This document shows, in pieces, positions 34,277-43,796 of a DNA stretch of 64,000 bases. The notes under the pieces were generated by a model, which ran no database searches, was not told the DNA's origin, and was given only the letters and a program-made list of their open reading frames with translations. Each line of letters starts with the position of its first letter. Position 1 is the stretch's first letter. Origin of the DNA: Candidatus Dormiibacter inghamiae (lineage in GTDB: Bacteria > Chloroflexota > Dormibacteria > Dormibacterales > Dormibacteraceae); the NCBI GenBank assembly GCA_016464825.1, contig JAEKNQ010000054.1, positions 62,001 to 126,000 of the forward strand, given 5' to 3'. A program made the translations under genes and the position numbers.

Positions 34277-35068
34277 ATGGACGCGGTCGAGCGGGATAGG
34301 ATCAGCCTCGCTGTGCCATACCTCAATCTGCCTGGTACTCGGCTCTACTACGAGGTCCACGGCCAGGGCCCGCCGCTAGTCTTCGCCCACGGCCTGGGCG
34401 GCAACCATCTGTCCTGGTGGCAGCAGGTGCCTGCATTCTCGGAGCGTCGCACCTGTGTTGTGTTCGCGCACAGGGGCTTTGTCCCTTCGATCAGCAACGA
34501 TGATCCGGACCGTCTGCCCCACAGCTTCGGGGCAGATCTGATCACCCTTCTGGATCATCTGCGCCTTGAGCGCGTCAGCCTGGTCGCTCAGTCGATGGGC
34601 GGCTGGACAGCGCTGGACCTGGCCCTGCGCCAGCCCGAGCGCCTCCAGGCGCTGGTTATGGCCTCCACCGCAGGGTCCCTCAGGCATGGTGTCGCCAGCC
34701 AGGAGGAGGCACCGGTGGTTGGTGTGCATCCCGCCGTGGGAACCCGGATGACGGCCGAGCAGCCGGCGCTGAGCCATCTCTACGCCTCGATCGACGCCCT
34801 CTCATCTTCGGCGGGGCTGGACAAGGCCATTCTTCGGCGGACCCTGGGAGAGATGGCGACCACGTCACCTGAGGCGGTGGCGCAGCTCAGCGTTCCACTG
34901 CTGGGCATCTCCGGCGCCGAGGATCGGGTCATCCCGCCGACGGCAGTAAGCCGGCTGTGCGAGCTCGTGCCTGACGCCCGCTTCGAGCTGGTGCCAGACA
35001 CCGGTCACTCGGTGTACTTTGAGCGTCCGGCGGTATTCAACCGGTTGGTTGCCGAGTTTCTCGGCTGA
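34277..35068 (+). CDS. Alpha/beta hydrolase
   Basis: A 263-residue alpha/beta-hydrolase. The oxyanion HGLGGNHLSWW, the nucleophile elbow AQSMGGW with Ser, the acid Asp in GAEDRVIPP and the late His in PDTGHSVYFE form a complete catalytic set. ATG 34277 is listed; GTG 34313 (start of PYLNLPGTRLYYEVHG) fits family N-termini better. Substrate not predictable. It stands alone, divergent from the ABC genes. Confidence 0.88.
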   Translation: MDAVERDRISLAVPYLNLPGTRLYYEVHGQGPPLVFAHGLGGNHLSWWQQVPAFSERRTCVVFAHRGFVPSISNDDPDRLPHSFGADLITLLDHLRLERVSLVAQSMGGWTALDLALRQPERLQALVMASTAGSLRHGVASQEEAPVVGVHPAVGTRMTAEQPALSHLYASIDALSSSAGLDKAILRRTLGEMATTSPEAVAQLSVPLLGISGAEDRVIPPTAVSRLCELVPDARFELVPDTGHSVYFERPAVFNRLVAEFLG

Positions 35069-35172
35069 CTTCCAGGGTCCTCACCCGCCGGTCATTCGGC
35101 TACAGGTGCCAGCGCGGAACGCGCGTCAGCCGCCGGCGGACCTATGATCAGGTTTCCCTGAGGAGGGAAGCC

Positions 35173-38100
35173 ATGTCCCCGAGCTCGGAATCGGCCTCAC
35201 CCAGCCTGACCGACGTCCTCCGCAGCGTCTTGGCGGACATGAAGCGCGCCTCCGGAGCCGACATCATCTCTCTCGTCCTGTACGACCAGGACGCACGCCG
35301 CTATTACGGGCCGCACGTTATCGGGCTGTCACAAGACAGCCTGCGCGACTCGCTGACCGACATGCAGTCTCAGCTCGACCGTTACCTGGCCGACGAGGCC
35401 GGGGGCAAGGCGCCTGACGACCTCCGTGTGACCCACTACGGCTCGACGGCCTGGCTGACGGTTCGGCGACAGACGCTGGTCGCCAAAGACGCGCCCTCCG
35501 AGATCGACAGCACCTTCATCCGCCGCCACCACGTCCTGTCCACTGTGGGGTTGCCACTGCTCGCCGAGGAGCGGCTGGTGGGCCTGCTGTACCTGAACTT
35601 CTGCGCCGACCCGGCAGCTCCCGCCCCAGCCGCAGGCTCACGCACTCCGGACAAAGCGGCCGTGGCGGAGCTCGAGCGCAAAGCCCGCGAGGCCGCCGTC
35701 CGCATCCGTTCGGTGCTCACCCGCACCCAGAGGGCCGCTGTCGACAGCGTCGGCCGCCTGACCCGACTGCTGACGGCGGCCGCCGACGACGCCGGGGCCG
35801 CCGGCGCCGGGCTGCGGCGCCAGCTCTCCATCGCGCTCGCCGACCTCCTCCTGGCCAGCGACCTGGACGCCGCGGCCATCTACGAGATTGGACCGCGCAG
35901 CGGCGGCTTGGACCTCGTTACAGCTCACGCTCCGGCGGCAGTCCCGGTTCGGCTGGAGGTACCGGCAGAGATTGGCGACCGGGAGGCAGGGGTTACGACG
36001 GCGTTGGCCACCGCGATGGCCCCGGCCCGCCTGTACCCGGCGGGAACCTTTCCGCTCCGCGTCCGCGAGGAGGTGGCCGGCTACCTCGTGGTGATGGGCC
36101 GGGATCCACTGGCCTCGGTCCGGCGGGCGCCTACCACAGATGTCCTCCTCGGCGCGGCCGCCGACTTGGTGGGCGGCGCCCTGGCCAGCCGCCGCCTGAT
36201 CTCGACGCTGGCCGACAGCAACCGGCTGCTGGGCGCGCTGAGCCGCATGAGCTCCGCCATGCTGCGGCCTGGCTCCTCCCGGCAGGACGTGCTGAACGCC
36301 GTGGTGATCCACCTGACCGACGGCTCGGTGCCCGAGTTCGACTTCCAGTTCGCCACCATGAACCTGATCGAGGACCAGGCCGAACGGGGGCTGCTGGTGC
36401 GCATGACTGCCGGCGCGGCGACCTCTGACACCATAGCGGCGGCGGCCTCGGAGGACGCTGGGGGCGAGCGGGGAAAGGCGCTCATCCCTCGCTGGGCGCT
36501 GCAGCAGGAACGGAGGCTGGCCAGCACCGACGTCCTCGCCTATGTCGCCACCAGCTGGCAGGTGGCCCTCGTCGGTCCCGTCACCAAAGAGCCGGCGGGC
36601 CCGGACCTCGTGGCAGGCGGCATCCCTGATCAGGTCCGCTGGACAGAGGTCCCGGTGGTGCGAGCTGACGGTGAGAGCGTTACCTCTGTCCCGGCTGGCT
36701 TGATCGGACATCCTGATGCCGGCGAGCTGCCACCGGATGGTGGAGCCGCACCCTTCACCCTCAGCGCGGAGGTCTTTGAGGCAGGCGGCCACGCCGACCT
36801 GGTTCGCATGTTCCTGCCGGTCGGGCTGGAGTCAGGCGCCCGCGCCACTGGTGTCCTGGAGGTCGGCTACCACCGCTCGCATCGCCGCCGGCCGGACTGG
36901 AGCCAAATCGAGGCTCTGCGGGCTGCCACTTTCCAAGTCGGGCTGGCGGTGGAGACCTCTCGCCTCTACGAGGACGCCCGCCGCCACGCCGAGCAGCTAG
37001 AGCTGAGCGCCGATGTCAGCGAGGCGATCGCCTCCACCATCGACCTGGAGCAGACGCTGCGGCTGGTCGCGCGCAACCTGGTCAGGCTCGTGGACGCGTC
37101 AGTCTGCCAGATCGCTCTCTCCGAGGAGGATGGCGAGGGCTGGTACGGTGCCGCCGCATCCGACCGGGAGGAGGCCTGGCAGCGCTGGCGCGGCGAGAGG
37201 CAGGATCATTCCTTCCTCTTCGAGGTGATCGACCGTGGACTGCCGGTCGCCATCGAGGATGTCTCCGCCAGCGAACTGGTGCCTGCCACCTACGTCGAGG
37301 CCTTCGCAGTCCGCTCGCTGCTTGCCCTCCCGCTGGTCGCCGATGGCAAGACCATCGGCGCAGCCGTGCTGGCCCAGCGCGAGCAGACGCGCAACTTCAC
37401 TGCCGAAGAGGTCCAGCGCGCCCAGGGGCTGGCGCACCAGGCGGCGGTGGCGATCAAGAACGCCCGGCTGCACGCGCTCGCCGAGGAGGAGCGCCACATC
37501 CAGAAGGACTTCATCCTCATCGGGTTCGGGCAGTGGGGACAGAAGGCCTACCACCACCTGCAAACGCTCAAGCAGTTTTTCAATTTCCGGCTCCACGTGG
37601 TCGAGCGCGATGCCCCCGGTGCCCACGAGCGACTGCAGGAGAAAGAGGAGGAGGTCCGCGCCAATGGCGACGTCTTCTACTGGGACAGCGACGCCAACCC
37701 GGCGCGAGCTCAGCTGGAGCGCGAGCTGGAGGCAAGCTGTTACATCATCACCTACATCGCCACACCGGCCGCCACCCACCTACCGACGTTGGCGCGTTAC
37801 TACGACCTGAGTGATGTGATCCTGATCGAGAAGCCGCTGGGGGCTCCCCCTGAGGACTACCGGCGCTTCTTGGACCAGGCGCCCGGCGGCTGTGAACTGG
37901 TGGCCGCCGACCACTATTACTTCAAGCTTGAGGTGCGTTTGCTGCAGCTGCTCCTTACCGAGGAGCGGACGCTGCGCGACTTCCTGGACAGCGTCGAGGA
38001 GATCCGCATCGAGATCTTGGAGGCCCAGGCGCTGACCGGCGCCGCAGCCGACATCGGGGTGGTGGCGGATCTCATCCCCCATGCATTCGCGATCGTCTCC

Positions 38101-38685
38101 CTCTTCACGCCGATTGACCGCATCGAGCTCGACGTGGCAGCGCCGCTCCTGATCGGCCGCCACGAGCCGCTCCAGGGGCAGCGCGAGACGTATGCGCGGA
38201 TGAACGCGACCTTCCCCTACCTGGGCCGCTCGGTGCGGCTGGTGATCGACGTCGGCAAGGGAGTCGAGGACGCCAAGTGGATCAAGCTCAGCGGCGAGCA
38301 CCGGCTGAGCGGTCGGAGCCCCTTCTACAAGTTCGACTTCGCCCGGGGTGAGGCGATCGACGGCACCCAGTCGACAGTGAGGGCCGCGGTGCGCAAGATC
38401 CGCGAGCCGGGGGTCCCCGACAACGCGCACTTGAACATGCTCCGCCACGTCGTGGAGAAGCGACATCCGGCGGTGGGCATCCTCTCCATCCGGGAGGCAA
38501 TTCGCGCCAATGTCCGCATCCGCGAGCTGGAGGCGATGGCCGGCCAGCTGCTGGAACGGGACGAGTGGTCGCCCTATGCGCTGAACACCCGGCCGCAGTT
38601 CGCGGGTGGCCCCGCCCTCAACGAGCCGGACGGCGCGGAGCCGGCTCGGGCCACGCCCCAGGAGCGAGCCCGAGCGCGAGCCTAG
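35173..38685 (+). CDS. Multi-GAF sensor protein fused to a glucose-6-phosphate-dehydrogenase-like oxidoreductase domain
   Basis: A 1170-residue soluble protein. Residues ~1-775 hold several GAF-type modules: the first near 10-150 (ending TVGLPLLAEERLVGLLYLNF), further ones to ~600, and a clear last one at ~615-770 (DLEQTLRLVARNLVRLVDAS to LLALPLVADGKTIGAAVLAQ). At ~778 a Rossmann domain begins (FILIGFGQWGQKAYHHLQTL). It continues with IEKPLG (~886) and AADHYYFKLE (~911), matching the EKPFG and DHYLGKE motifs of Zwf-type G6PDH, then a C-terminal beta domain. ATG 35173 is preceded by GAGGAGGGAAG. Neither neighbour is in its operon. The fusion is unusual; the ligand and the substrate are unknown. 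Confidence 0.78.
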   Translation: MSPSSESASPSLTDVLRSVLADMKRASGADIISLVLYDQDARRYYGPHVIGLSQDSLRDSLTDMQSQLDRYLADEAGGKAPDDLRVTHYGSTAWLTVRRQTLVAKDAPSEIDSTFIRRHHVLSTVGLPLLAEERLVGLLYLNFCADPAAPAPAAGSRTPDKAAVAELERKAREAAVRIRSVLTRTQRAAVDSVGRLTRLLTAAADDAGAAGAGLRRQLSIALADLLLASDLDAAAIYEIGPRSGGLDLVTAHAPAAVPVRLEVPAEIGDREAGVTTALATAMAPARLYPAGTFPLRVREEVAGYLVVMGRDPLASVRRAPTTDVLLGAAADLVGGALASRRLISTLADSNRLLGALSRMSSAMLRPGSSRQDVLNAVVIHLTDGSVPEFDFQFATMNLIEDQAERGLLVRMTAGAATSDTIAAAASEDAGGERGKALIPRWALQQERRLASTDVLAYVATSWQVALVGPVTKEPAGPDLVAGGIPDQVRWTEVPVVRADGESVTSVPAGLIGHPDAGELPPDGGAAPFTLSAEVFEAGGHADLVRMFLPVGLESGARATGVLEVGYHRSHRRRPDWSQIEALRAATFQVGLAVETSRLYEDARRHAEQLELSADVSEAIASTIDLEQTLRLVARNLVRLVDASVCQIALSEEDGEGWYGAAASDREEAWQRWRGERQDHSFLFEVIDRGLPVAIEDVSASELVPATYVEAFAVRSLLALPLVADGKTIGAAVLAQREQTRNFTAEEVQRAQGLAHQAAVAIKNARLHALAEEERHIQKDFILIGFGQWGQKAYHHLQTLKQFFNFRLHVVERDAPGAHERLQEKEEEVRANGDVFYWDSDANPARAQLERELEASCYIITYIATPAATHLPTLARYYDLSDVILIEKPLGAPPEDYRRFLDQAPGGCELVAADHYYFKLEVRLLQLLLTEERTLRDFLDSVEEIRIEILEAQALTGAAADIGVVADLIPHAFAIVSLFTPIDRIELDVAAPLLIGRHEPLQGQRETYARMNATFPYLGRSVRLVIDVGKGVEDAKWIKLSGEHRLSGRSPFYKFDFARGEAIDGTQSTVRAAVRKIREPGVPDNAHLNMLRHVVEKRHPAVGILSIREAIRANVRIRELEAMAGQLLERDEWSPYALNTRPQFAGGPALNEPDGAEPARATPQERARARA

Positions 38686-38853
38686 GTCGCGCAGCGCGCT
38701 CCGTTCAGTAGTGGTAACGCGCTTGGAGGATGACGTCATCCTCGCCGTCCAAGAGAGACGACGCGGAGCCGGGCGGGCCAGGCCCAGGAGCGAGCCAGCA
38801 GCCGAGCTAATCTGCCGCTCCCCATTAGTGGCAAAGCCCAGTTGGGCAAGGGG

Positions 38854-39792
38854 TCAGGCGGTTACTATCGTTCCGGTCTCCAGCCTGACGCCCTGAGCGA
38901 GACGATCCAGGCTGGTGATCACGGCGGCGCGGCCGCCCTGCTCCACGAAGCGAATTGCCGCCTCGACCTTGGGCCCCATGCTGCCCGCCTGGAAGTGCCC
39001 CTGGTCAGCCAGGCCCCGCAAATCCGCGCTGCTGACCCTGCCCAGCGGCCGTTGCGCAGGTGTCCCGTAATGGATCAGCACATGCTCGACGTCAGTGGCG
39101 ATCTGCAGCTGGCTGGCGCCGACAGTGCGCGCCAGAAGCATCGCTGTCAGATCCTTGTCGATCACGGCCTCCACCCCGCGCAAGCCGTCCTCGTCCCTGA
39201 CGACCGGGATGCCGCCACCGCCCGCAGCCACGACAATGAAGCCGGCGTCGACGAGCTGGACCACGCTGTCGCGATCCACTATCGCGATGGGCTCGGGTGA
39301 GGGAACTACGCGCCGCCAGCCCTTGACCCCGAAATCTCGCCAGCTCTGGGCTTCCGCCGAGCGCAGGTGCGCCTCCGCTTCCGGCAGGTAGCGCCCGATC
39401 GGCTTGGTCGGCCTCTGGAACGCTGGATCTCCTGCCGCGACTTCGACTCGGCTGACGACAGCAACTACCGGCCACGAGAGCCGCCGGCGGGCCAGGGATT
39501 GCTCCAATGCGTTGGCGACCATGAAGCCGACGGTGGCCTGCGTCTGCGCCACGCACCAGTCCAGCGGCATTGCCGGCACGACATCTCGCGCCAGCTCGTT
39601 CTTGACCAGCAGATTCCCGACCTGAGGGCCGTTGCCGTGGGTCAGGACCACGAGCCAGCCGTCGGCGACGAGTTCGGCCACCTGCTCCATTGCCCGCTCG
39701 ACCGCCCGCTGCTGCGCCGGCGCGTCGGCCTCGCCGTGCTCCCCCAGCATCGCGTTACCACCGAGCGCGATCACCACGCGGTCGTCGTGCAT
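38854..39792 (-). CDS. arcC: Carbamate kinase
   Basis: A 312-residue amino-acid-kinase-fold enzyme that makes ATP from carbamoyl phosphate and ADP. The N-terminal VIALGGNAML, THGNGPQVGNLL, the PF motif VVAAGGGGIPVV and DKDLTAMLLA are all characteristic. ATG 39792 is the natural start and lies 12 bases after the cyclase stop on the same strand, so the two are an operon. With the FdrA-type genes at 27-31 kb it would harvest carbamoyl phosphate from oxalurate; ArcC, AllK and CpkA are equivalent names for this activity. Confidence 0.94.
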   Translation of the reverse strand: MHDDRVVIALGGNAMLGEHGEADAPAQQRAVERAMEQVAELVADGWLVVLTHGNGPQVGNLLVKNELARDVVPAMPLDWCVAQTQATVGFMVANALEQSLARRRLSWPVVAVVSRVEVAAGDPAFQRPTKPIGRYLPEAEAHLRSAEAQSWRDFGVKGWRRVVPSPEPIAIVDRDSVVQLVDAGFIVVAAGGGGIPVVRDEDGLRGVEAVIDKDLTAMLLARTVGASQLQIATDVEHVLIHYGTPAQRPLGRVSSADLRGLADQGHFQAGSMGPKVEAAIRFVEQGGRAAVITSLDRLAQGVRLETGTIVTA

Positions 39793-39804
39793 GTGGATGC
39801 CGGC

Positions 39805-40585
39805 TCAGTCCAGGAAGGCCACCGCCCGGCAGAAGGCCGCCTCACCGCCCTGAAAGCGCCAGGGGAAGCAGCCGAACTGGATCCTTTTGTCCAGCACCTG
39901 GTCCAGGTCCCCGCCCAGATTCTCGATGTGGATGATGTCGTGCGGAAATAGAAGCGTGTGCATGATCTGGTAGTCCTGCTTGGGAAAGATCTCGGAGAGA
40001 GGCCGGCCCAGCTTCGGCGGCATCCTCGGCCTCATCCGCGCGGAGGCGCTGGATGACAGTGTTCATTGGATGGTCGGCGCTGCCGGCGTCGACTGCAAGG
40101 TAACGCACGCGCCGCTCCAGCACCCACTCCGCGAATGCCCGGGTCGGCCCGGGGTGGCGGATGAAGTACTTGGTCTCGTCCACGTTGCTCCGTCCGTCAG
40201 CCCAGTTCTCCGGATAGTGCTTGTGGTAGCCGGTGTGGATGACCAGGATGTCACCCGCCTCGATCCGCTGCCCGACCTCCTTTTCCCAGCGCTCGAAGTG
40301 CTCAGGCCCGTAGAGGTCGTAATCGCCCATGCCCATCCGCTCCAGGTCCACCACGCAGGCGGGGCCGACGAGGAAGTCCAGCGGCAGATCGCCTATGAAC
40401 TTACCCCCGGAATAGAAGTGCGCCGGCGCGTCCAGGTGGGTGCCGACGTGGAGCGTGGAGGTAATCTCCTGGCCGCCCGCCTTGTCGAAGGCCAACCTTT
40501 TCACCCACTTGACGCTGGGCCCCGAGTAGCTGGCGAAGGCGGGTGTATGAACTGAGAAGTCCTGGCTCAGGTCGACCAGCTTCAT
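39805..40585 (-). pseudogene. Cyclase-family (PF04199, kynurenine-formamidase-like) hydrolase with a frameshift
   Basis: ATG 40585 follows AAGAAGGAG at a good distance. The protein begins MKLVDLSQDFSVHTPAF, has the metal site LHVGTHLDAPAHF and IHTGYHKHYPENW, and DAGSADHPMNT. Near 40035 the conserved continuation moves to another frame (MPPKLGRPLSEIFPKQDYQI to HDIIHIENLGGDLDQVL and the stop at 39805). The joined product is ~260 residues, normal for the family. These Mn/Zn enzymes hydrolyse amide or lactam rings (formylkynurenine, isatin). Its place beside carbamate kinase suggests a ureide or cyclic-amide step. The frameshift may be a sequence error. Confidence 0.8.
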
Positions 40586-40621
40586 GGGCGGCTCCTTCTT
40601 GATCGAATTTATCGCTGTGGG

Positions 40622-40638
40622 CTGAGCATATGGCTCAG
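40622..40638. promoter_or_regulatory. Palindrome upstream of the cyclase-carbamate kinase operon
   Basis: CTGAGC-ATATG-GCTCAG is a perfect 6+6 inverted repeat, 37 bases upstream of the cyclase start codon. Its position suits an operator for this operon. No regulator can be assigned; PadR (40747-41355) is the nearest. Confidence 0.45.
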
Positions 40639-40746
40639 TCAGTCTCAACCAGCGGCCGGCACTGGCTTCAGGGCGGCGCCCAGTCAGCGCAAGGTGCTCC
40701 TTACCTGTCTCGAGGGTGGCGTTTGCGAGGAACCCATGAAATCCCG

Positions 40747-41355
40747 TCAGTCGGTTCGGTCGTGACCAGCCATCTCCGCGAAGCCCTCTAGCCACTCCTC
40801 GCTCCAGGTCAGCCGACCGGTGCGGAGATCATCGATCACTGAACGCACCCACTCGAGATCGGCCCGGGTGACGGTCCGCACATACTCCTCCTCGATCAGG
40901 AAGAGGCGCGGCAGCTCCAACGGCGAGGTGTCTGTCTCTGCCAATCGCTCCTCCAGCATCCTGGCGCGAGCCTCCAACTGGCGCACCACAGCCTCCGGCT
41001 CCAAGAGCGGCAGGAACGACAAGGCGGCAGGGAAATCCGCAAAGCTTCTTTCGGTGGAGGACAACATGCCGAGCAGCCATTGCTGAAGGGCCTCGCGGCC
41101 GGCCTCGGTGATCTCGTAGACCGTGCGCTCCGGCCGACTCTCCTCCCGGTAGGTCTCTCGCACGTTGATCAGGCCGGCTCGCCGGAGGCCATTGATGGTT
41201 TGGTAGACGCTGTTGGGCCGGGCCACGTTGGCGATCCTGTCTTTGCCCCGCGCCTTGATGCGCTGCTGCATCCCATAGGGATGAAGGGGCTCCTCGGCCA
41301 CCAGCGCCAGGATGACCATCGCGAGAGGGGAGCGCGGGCGAGATCTCTCGAGCAT
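40747..41355 (-). CDS. PadR-family transcriptional regulator
   Basis: A 202-residue PadR repressor with an N-terminal winged HTH (MVILALVAEEPLHPYGMQQR, SVYQTINGLRRAGLINVRET, RPERTVYEITEAGREAL) and the C-terminal helical dimerisation arm (Vir_C-like) ending LEGFAEMAGHD. It is divergent from the FAD-monooxygenase gene with only ~60 bases between, and most likely represses it. Start ATG 41355. Confidence 0.92.
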   Translation of the reverse strand: MLERSRPRSPLAMVILALVAEEPLHPYGMQQRIKARGKDRIANVARPNSVYQTINGLRRAGLINVRETYREESRPERTVYEITEAGREALQQWLLGMLSSTERSFADFPAALSFLPLLEPEAVVRQLEARARMLEERLAETDTSPLELPRLFLIEEEYVRTVTRADLEWVRSVIDDLRTGRLTWSEEWLEGFAEMAGHDRTD

Positions 41356-41369
41356 TCTGTTGGAAGCGT

Positions 41370-41410
41370 AACTGATCTAGTTGCCGAATGATTAGCCATA
41401 TGTTGTATAG
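41370..41410 (+). promoter_or_regulatory. Promoter and operator of the monooxygenase operon
   Basis: A -35-like TTGCCG (41381-41386) and a -10 TATAGT (41405-41410) are 18 bases apart; ATG 41418 follows 7 bases after the -10, which implies a leaderless mRNA. An imperfect palindrome AACT-N5-AGTT (41370-41382) overlaps the -35 and would suit PadR binding. The elements are read from sequence; function is inferred. Confidence 0.5.
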
Positions 41411-41417
41411 TAGGTTC

Positions 41418-42825
41418 ATGACTAAGTCGCGGAACCCAAAGTTGACAACGCCTCATCACCAAGTCGCGATCATCGGCGGCGGCACGGGCGGCCTGGCTCT
41501 GGCGCACGGACTCGTTCGCAACGGCATCGATGTCGCCGTTTACGAGCGGGACCGCACGCGGAGCGCTGGCCTCTATGGCTACCGGGTGGGCATCTCGCCA
41601 GATGGCAGCCGCGCGCTTTTTGGCCTGTTGCCGGCTGATCTCTACGCCACTTTCGTTGCCACCGCTGCCCGGCAGACGAAGAGTCTGAGCTTCTTGGACG
41701 AGAAACTGAGGGTGCTGCTCTCCGTGGGCGAGGCCGACGGTCTGAAGACCGGCGGCGACGACCCGATCGAGAGCGAGAAGTCAGTCAGCCGGATGACCTT
41801 GCGGCAGGTGTTGCTGACCGGATTGGAAGAGGTCGTGCAGTTCGAGAAGACCTTCAGCCGTTACCAGGTGCGCCCCGACAACAAGGTTGAGGCGTTCTTC
41901 GAGGATGGCACCAGCGTCGTCGCCGATGTTCTGGTGGGCGCGGACGGCAGCAACTCACGCGTCCGTGGTCAGCTCCTCCCATGCGCTCAGCTGTCGGACA
42001 CCGGAATCGTCGGCGTCACCGGCAAGGTCGCGCTCACCGACGAGGTCAAGAGCCTGCTCACGCCCGAACTCTGGAATGGAGTAGCTCTCATCTTCGCCGC
42101 TCGCGGTTACAGCCTGGTCTCGCACACCATGGAGTTCAAGTGGAACGAGCATGGTCCCAAGAAGGGCATCGGTCGGACGGAAGCCGAGTTGATCAAGAAG
42201 TGGCCCGGCTTGCTCTTCGACAACACCAGTGACTACTTCATGTGGGGCTTCGCAGGTAGCAAGAAGCGGCTCCCCGTCGATGTCATGCCAATGCGGGGAG
42301 CCGACCTGATCGAGCTCGTCCTTGGGCTGACTCCGCAGTGGCATCCACATCTGCACCGGCTCTTCGAGCTGGCCGACCCGTCTGCCACGTTCCCGCTCTC
42401 CGTTCGCACCGCGGCGCCGGTCGCTCCCTGGCCGACGGGACCAGTGACCCTGATCGGCGACTCCATCCACACGATGACCCCCGGCCGGGGCGTGGGCGCC
42501 AACACGGCCTTGCTCGACGCCCTTCTCCTTCACTACCAACTTGTCGAGGCTTGTGAAGGACGCGTTTCCGCAGCGCGACGCGGTCGCGGCTTATGAACGC
42601 GCCATGCTCCGGTATGGCTTCGAGGCGGTGCGCGAATCGCTGAAGCAGATGACCGACGATGGGCCCATTCATCACCCTGTCTGGGGAGGGCTGACCTTGA
42701 GGGGAATGAGGGGCACGTTCAGGGTCATGAACAGCGTGCCAGCCATGAGGCGTCGTCTGGCGCAGAGCGAGACCCGACTGCGCGATCGCAAGCGCCACCC
42801 GGCGCTGGCAGCGGTGGGGGTGTGA
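41418..42825 (+). pseudogene. FAD-dependent monooxygenase (aromatic/TetX-like) with a frameshift near the 3' end
   Basis: The protein has the dinucleotide motif VAIIGGGTGGLALAHGLV, the mid DGSNSRVRGQLLP (DG motif) and GDSIHTMTPGRGVGANTALL (GD motif), as in PheA/TetX-type flavin hydroxylases. At about 42540 the frame shifts by one base: the first frame ends at 42596 with junk residues, while DAVAAYERAMLRYGFEAVRE continues in the other frame to TGA 42825. The joined length is ~468 residues. ATG 41418 is preferred over ATG 41388, which lies inside the promoter. It overlaps the next hydrolase gene by four bases. Confidence 0.8.
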
Positions 42826-43763
42826 TGAAAGCGAATGACCGCTTCAACAATCAGCCCCCAGCATCCGGCTGGGAGAATCACGCAACCGGCTGCGTCGCTT
42901 CGAAGGATGGCACGACCATCGGCTATCACCAGCTGGGCCACGGCCCGGCGCTGGTGCTGGTGCATGGCGCCATGGAGTCGGCGCAGAGCCACCAAGAGCT
43001 CGCTCAGGCGCTGGCGAGCGATTTCAGCGTCTACGTGCCCGACCGCCGTGGCCGCGGCCACAGCGGTCCGCACGGCGAGGATTACGGCCTCGCAAAGGAG
43101 GTCGAAGATCTGGACGCTCTTCTTACCGAGACGGGTGCGCGCAATATCTTCGGCGTCAGCTCGGGCGGGCTGATCTCGCTGCAGGCGGCAGCTTCCCTAC
43201 CCACCATTGACAGAATCGCCTTATTCGAACCACCATTGTCCATCAATGGCTCGGCGCCAACTGCTTGGCTGAGGCGGTATGACCAAGAAATGGCCAAGGG
43301 CAAGTTGGCCTCAGCGCTCGTCACAGGCATGAAAGGAGCGCAGATGGGTCCACCGATATTCAACTTCGTTCCCCGCCCGCTGCTCCAGCTGCTTACGAGA
43401 GTGGCGATGGCAGGCGAGGATAGGAACGCCAGGGCCGGCACAGTGCCGATGCGGGCGCTGGCTCCGACGCTGCATTATGACGGCCGGGTAGTCCTTGAGA
43501 TGGGCGGCACGCTGGAAGGCTTTAGCGCTTTACGTGCGGAGGTGCTCTTGCTCGGCGGCAGCCGGAGCCCTGCCTACTTGAAAGTTGCCCTTGACGCTTT
43601 GGAGAGCGTGTTGCCTCATGTCCAGCGGGTGGAATTGGCAGGGCTTAATCACGGAGCCTCAGGCAATCGGAATCGAGGCGGCCAGCCCGAACGGGTGGCG
43701 CAAGAACTGCGCCGATTCTTTTCGCGGCCGAAGAGAGTTGCCCGAGTCTGCGCCCCGCATTGA
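42822..43763 (+). CDS. Alpha/beta hydrolase
   Basis: A 313-residue hydrolase with oxyanion segment VLVHGAMESAQSH, the DRRGRGHSGPHG motif, nucleophile Ser in FGVSSGGLISLQ and a late His in LAGLNHGASG. Start is GTG 42822 or ATG 42825, overlapping the monooxygenase stop, so the two are co-translated. The pair, under PadR, looks like a detoxification or aromatic-compound module; no substrate can be named. Confidence 0.88.
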   Translation: MMKANDRFNNQPPASGWENHATGCVASKDGTTIGYHQLGHGPALVLVHGAMESAQSHQELAQALASDFSVYVPDRRGRGHSGPHGEDYGLAKEVEDLDALLTETGARNIFGVSSGGLISLQAAASLPTIDRIALFEPPLSINGSAPTAWLRRYDQEMAKGKLASALVTGMKGAQMGPPIFNFVPRPLLQLLTRVAMAGEDRNARAGTVPMRALAPTLHYDGRVVLEMGGTLEGFSALRAEVLLLGGSRSPAYLKVALDALESVLPHVQRVELAGLNHGASGNRNRGGQPERVAQELRRFFSRPKRVARVCAPH

Positions 43764-43796
43764 CGTAAGGGTCAACCGCTTGGGGGAAGACAACCC

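Noticed and set aside
38686-38853. Terminator or small gene after the GAF fusion gene
   Set aside because: Some GC-rich self-complementarity is present but no clean stem with T-run and no credible ORF.
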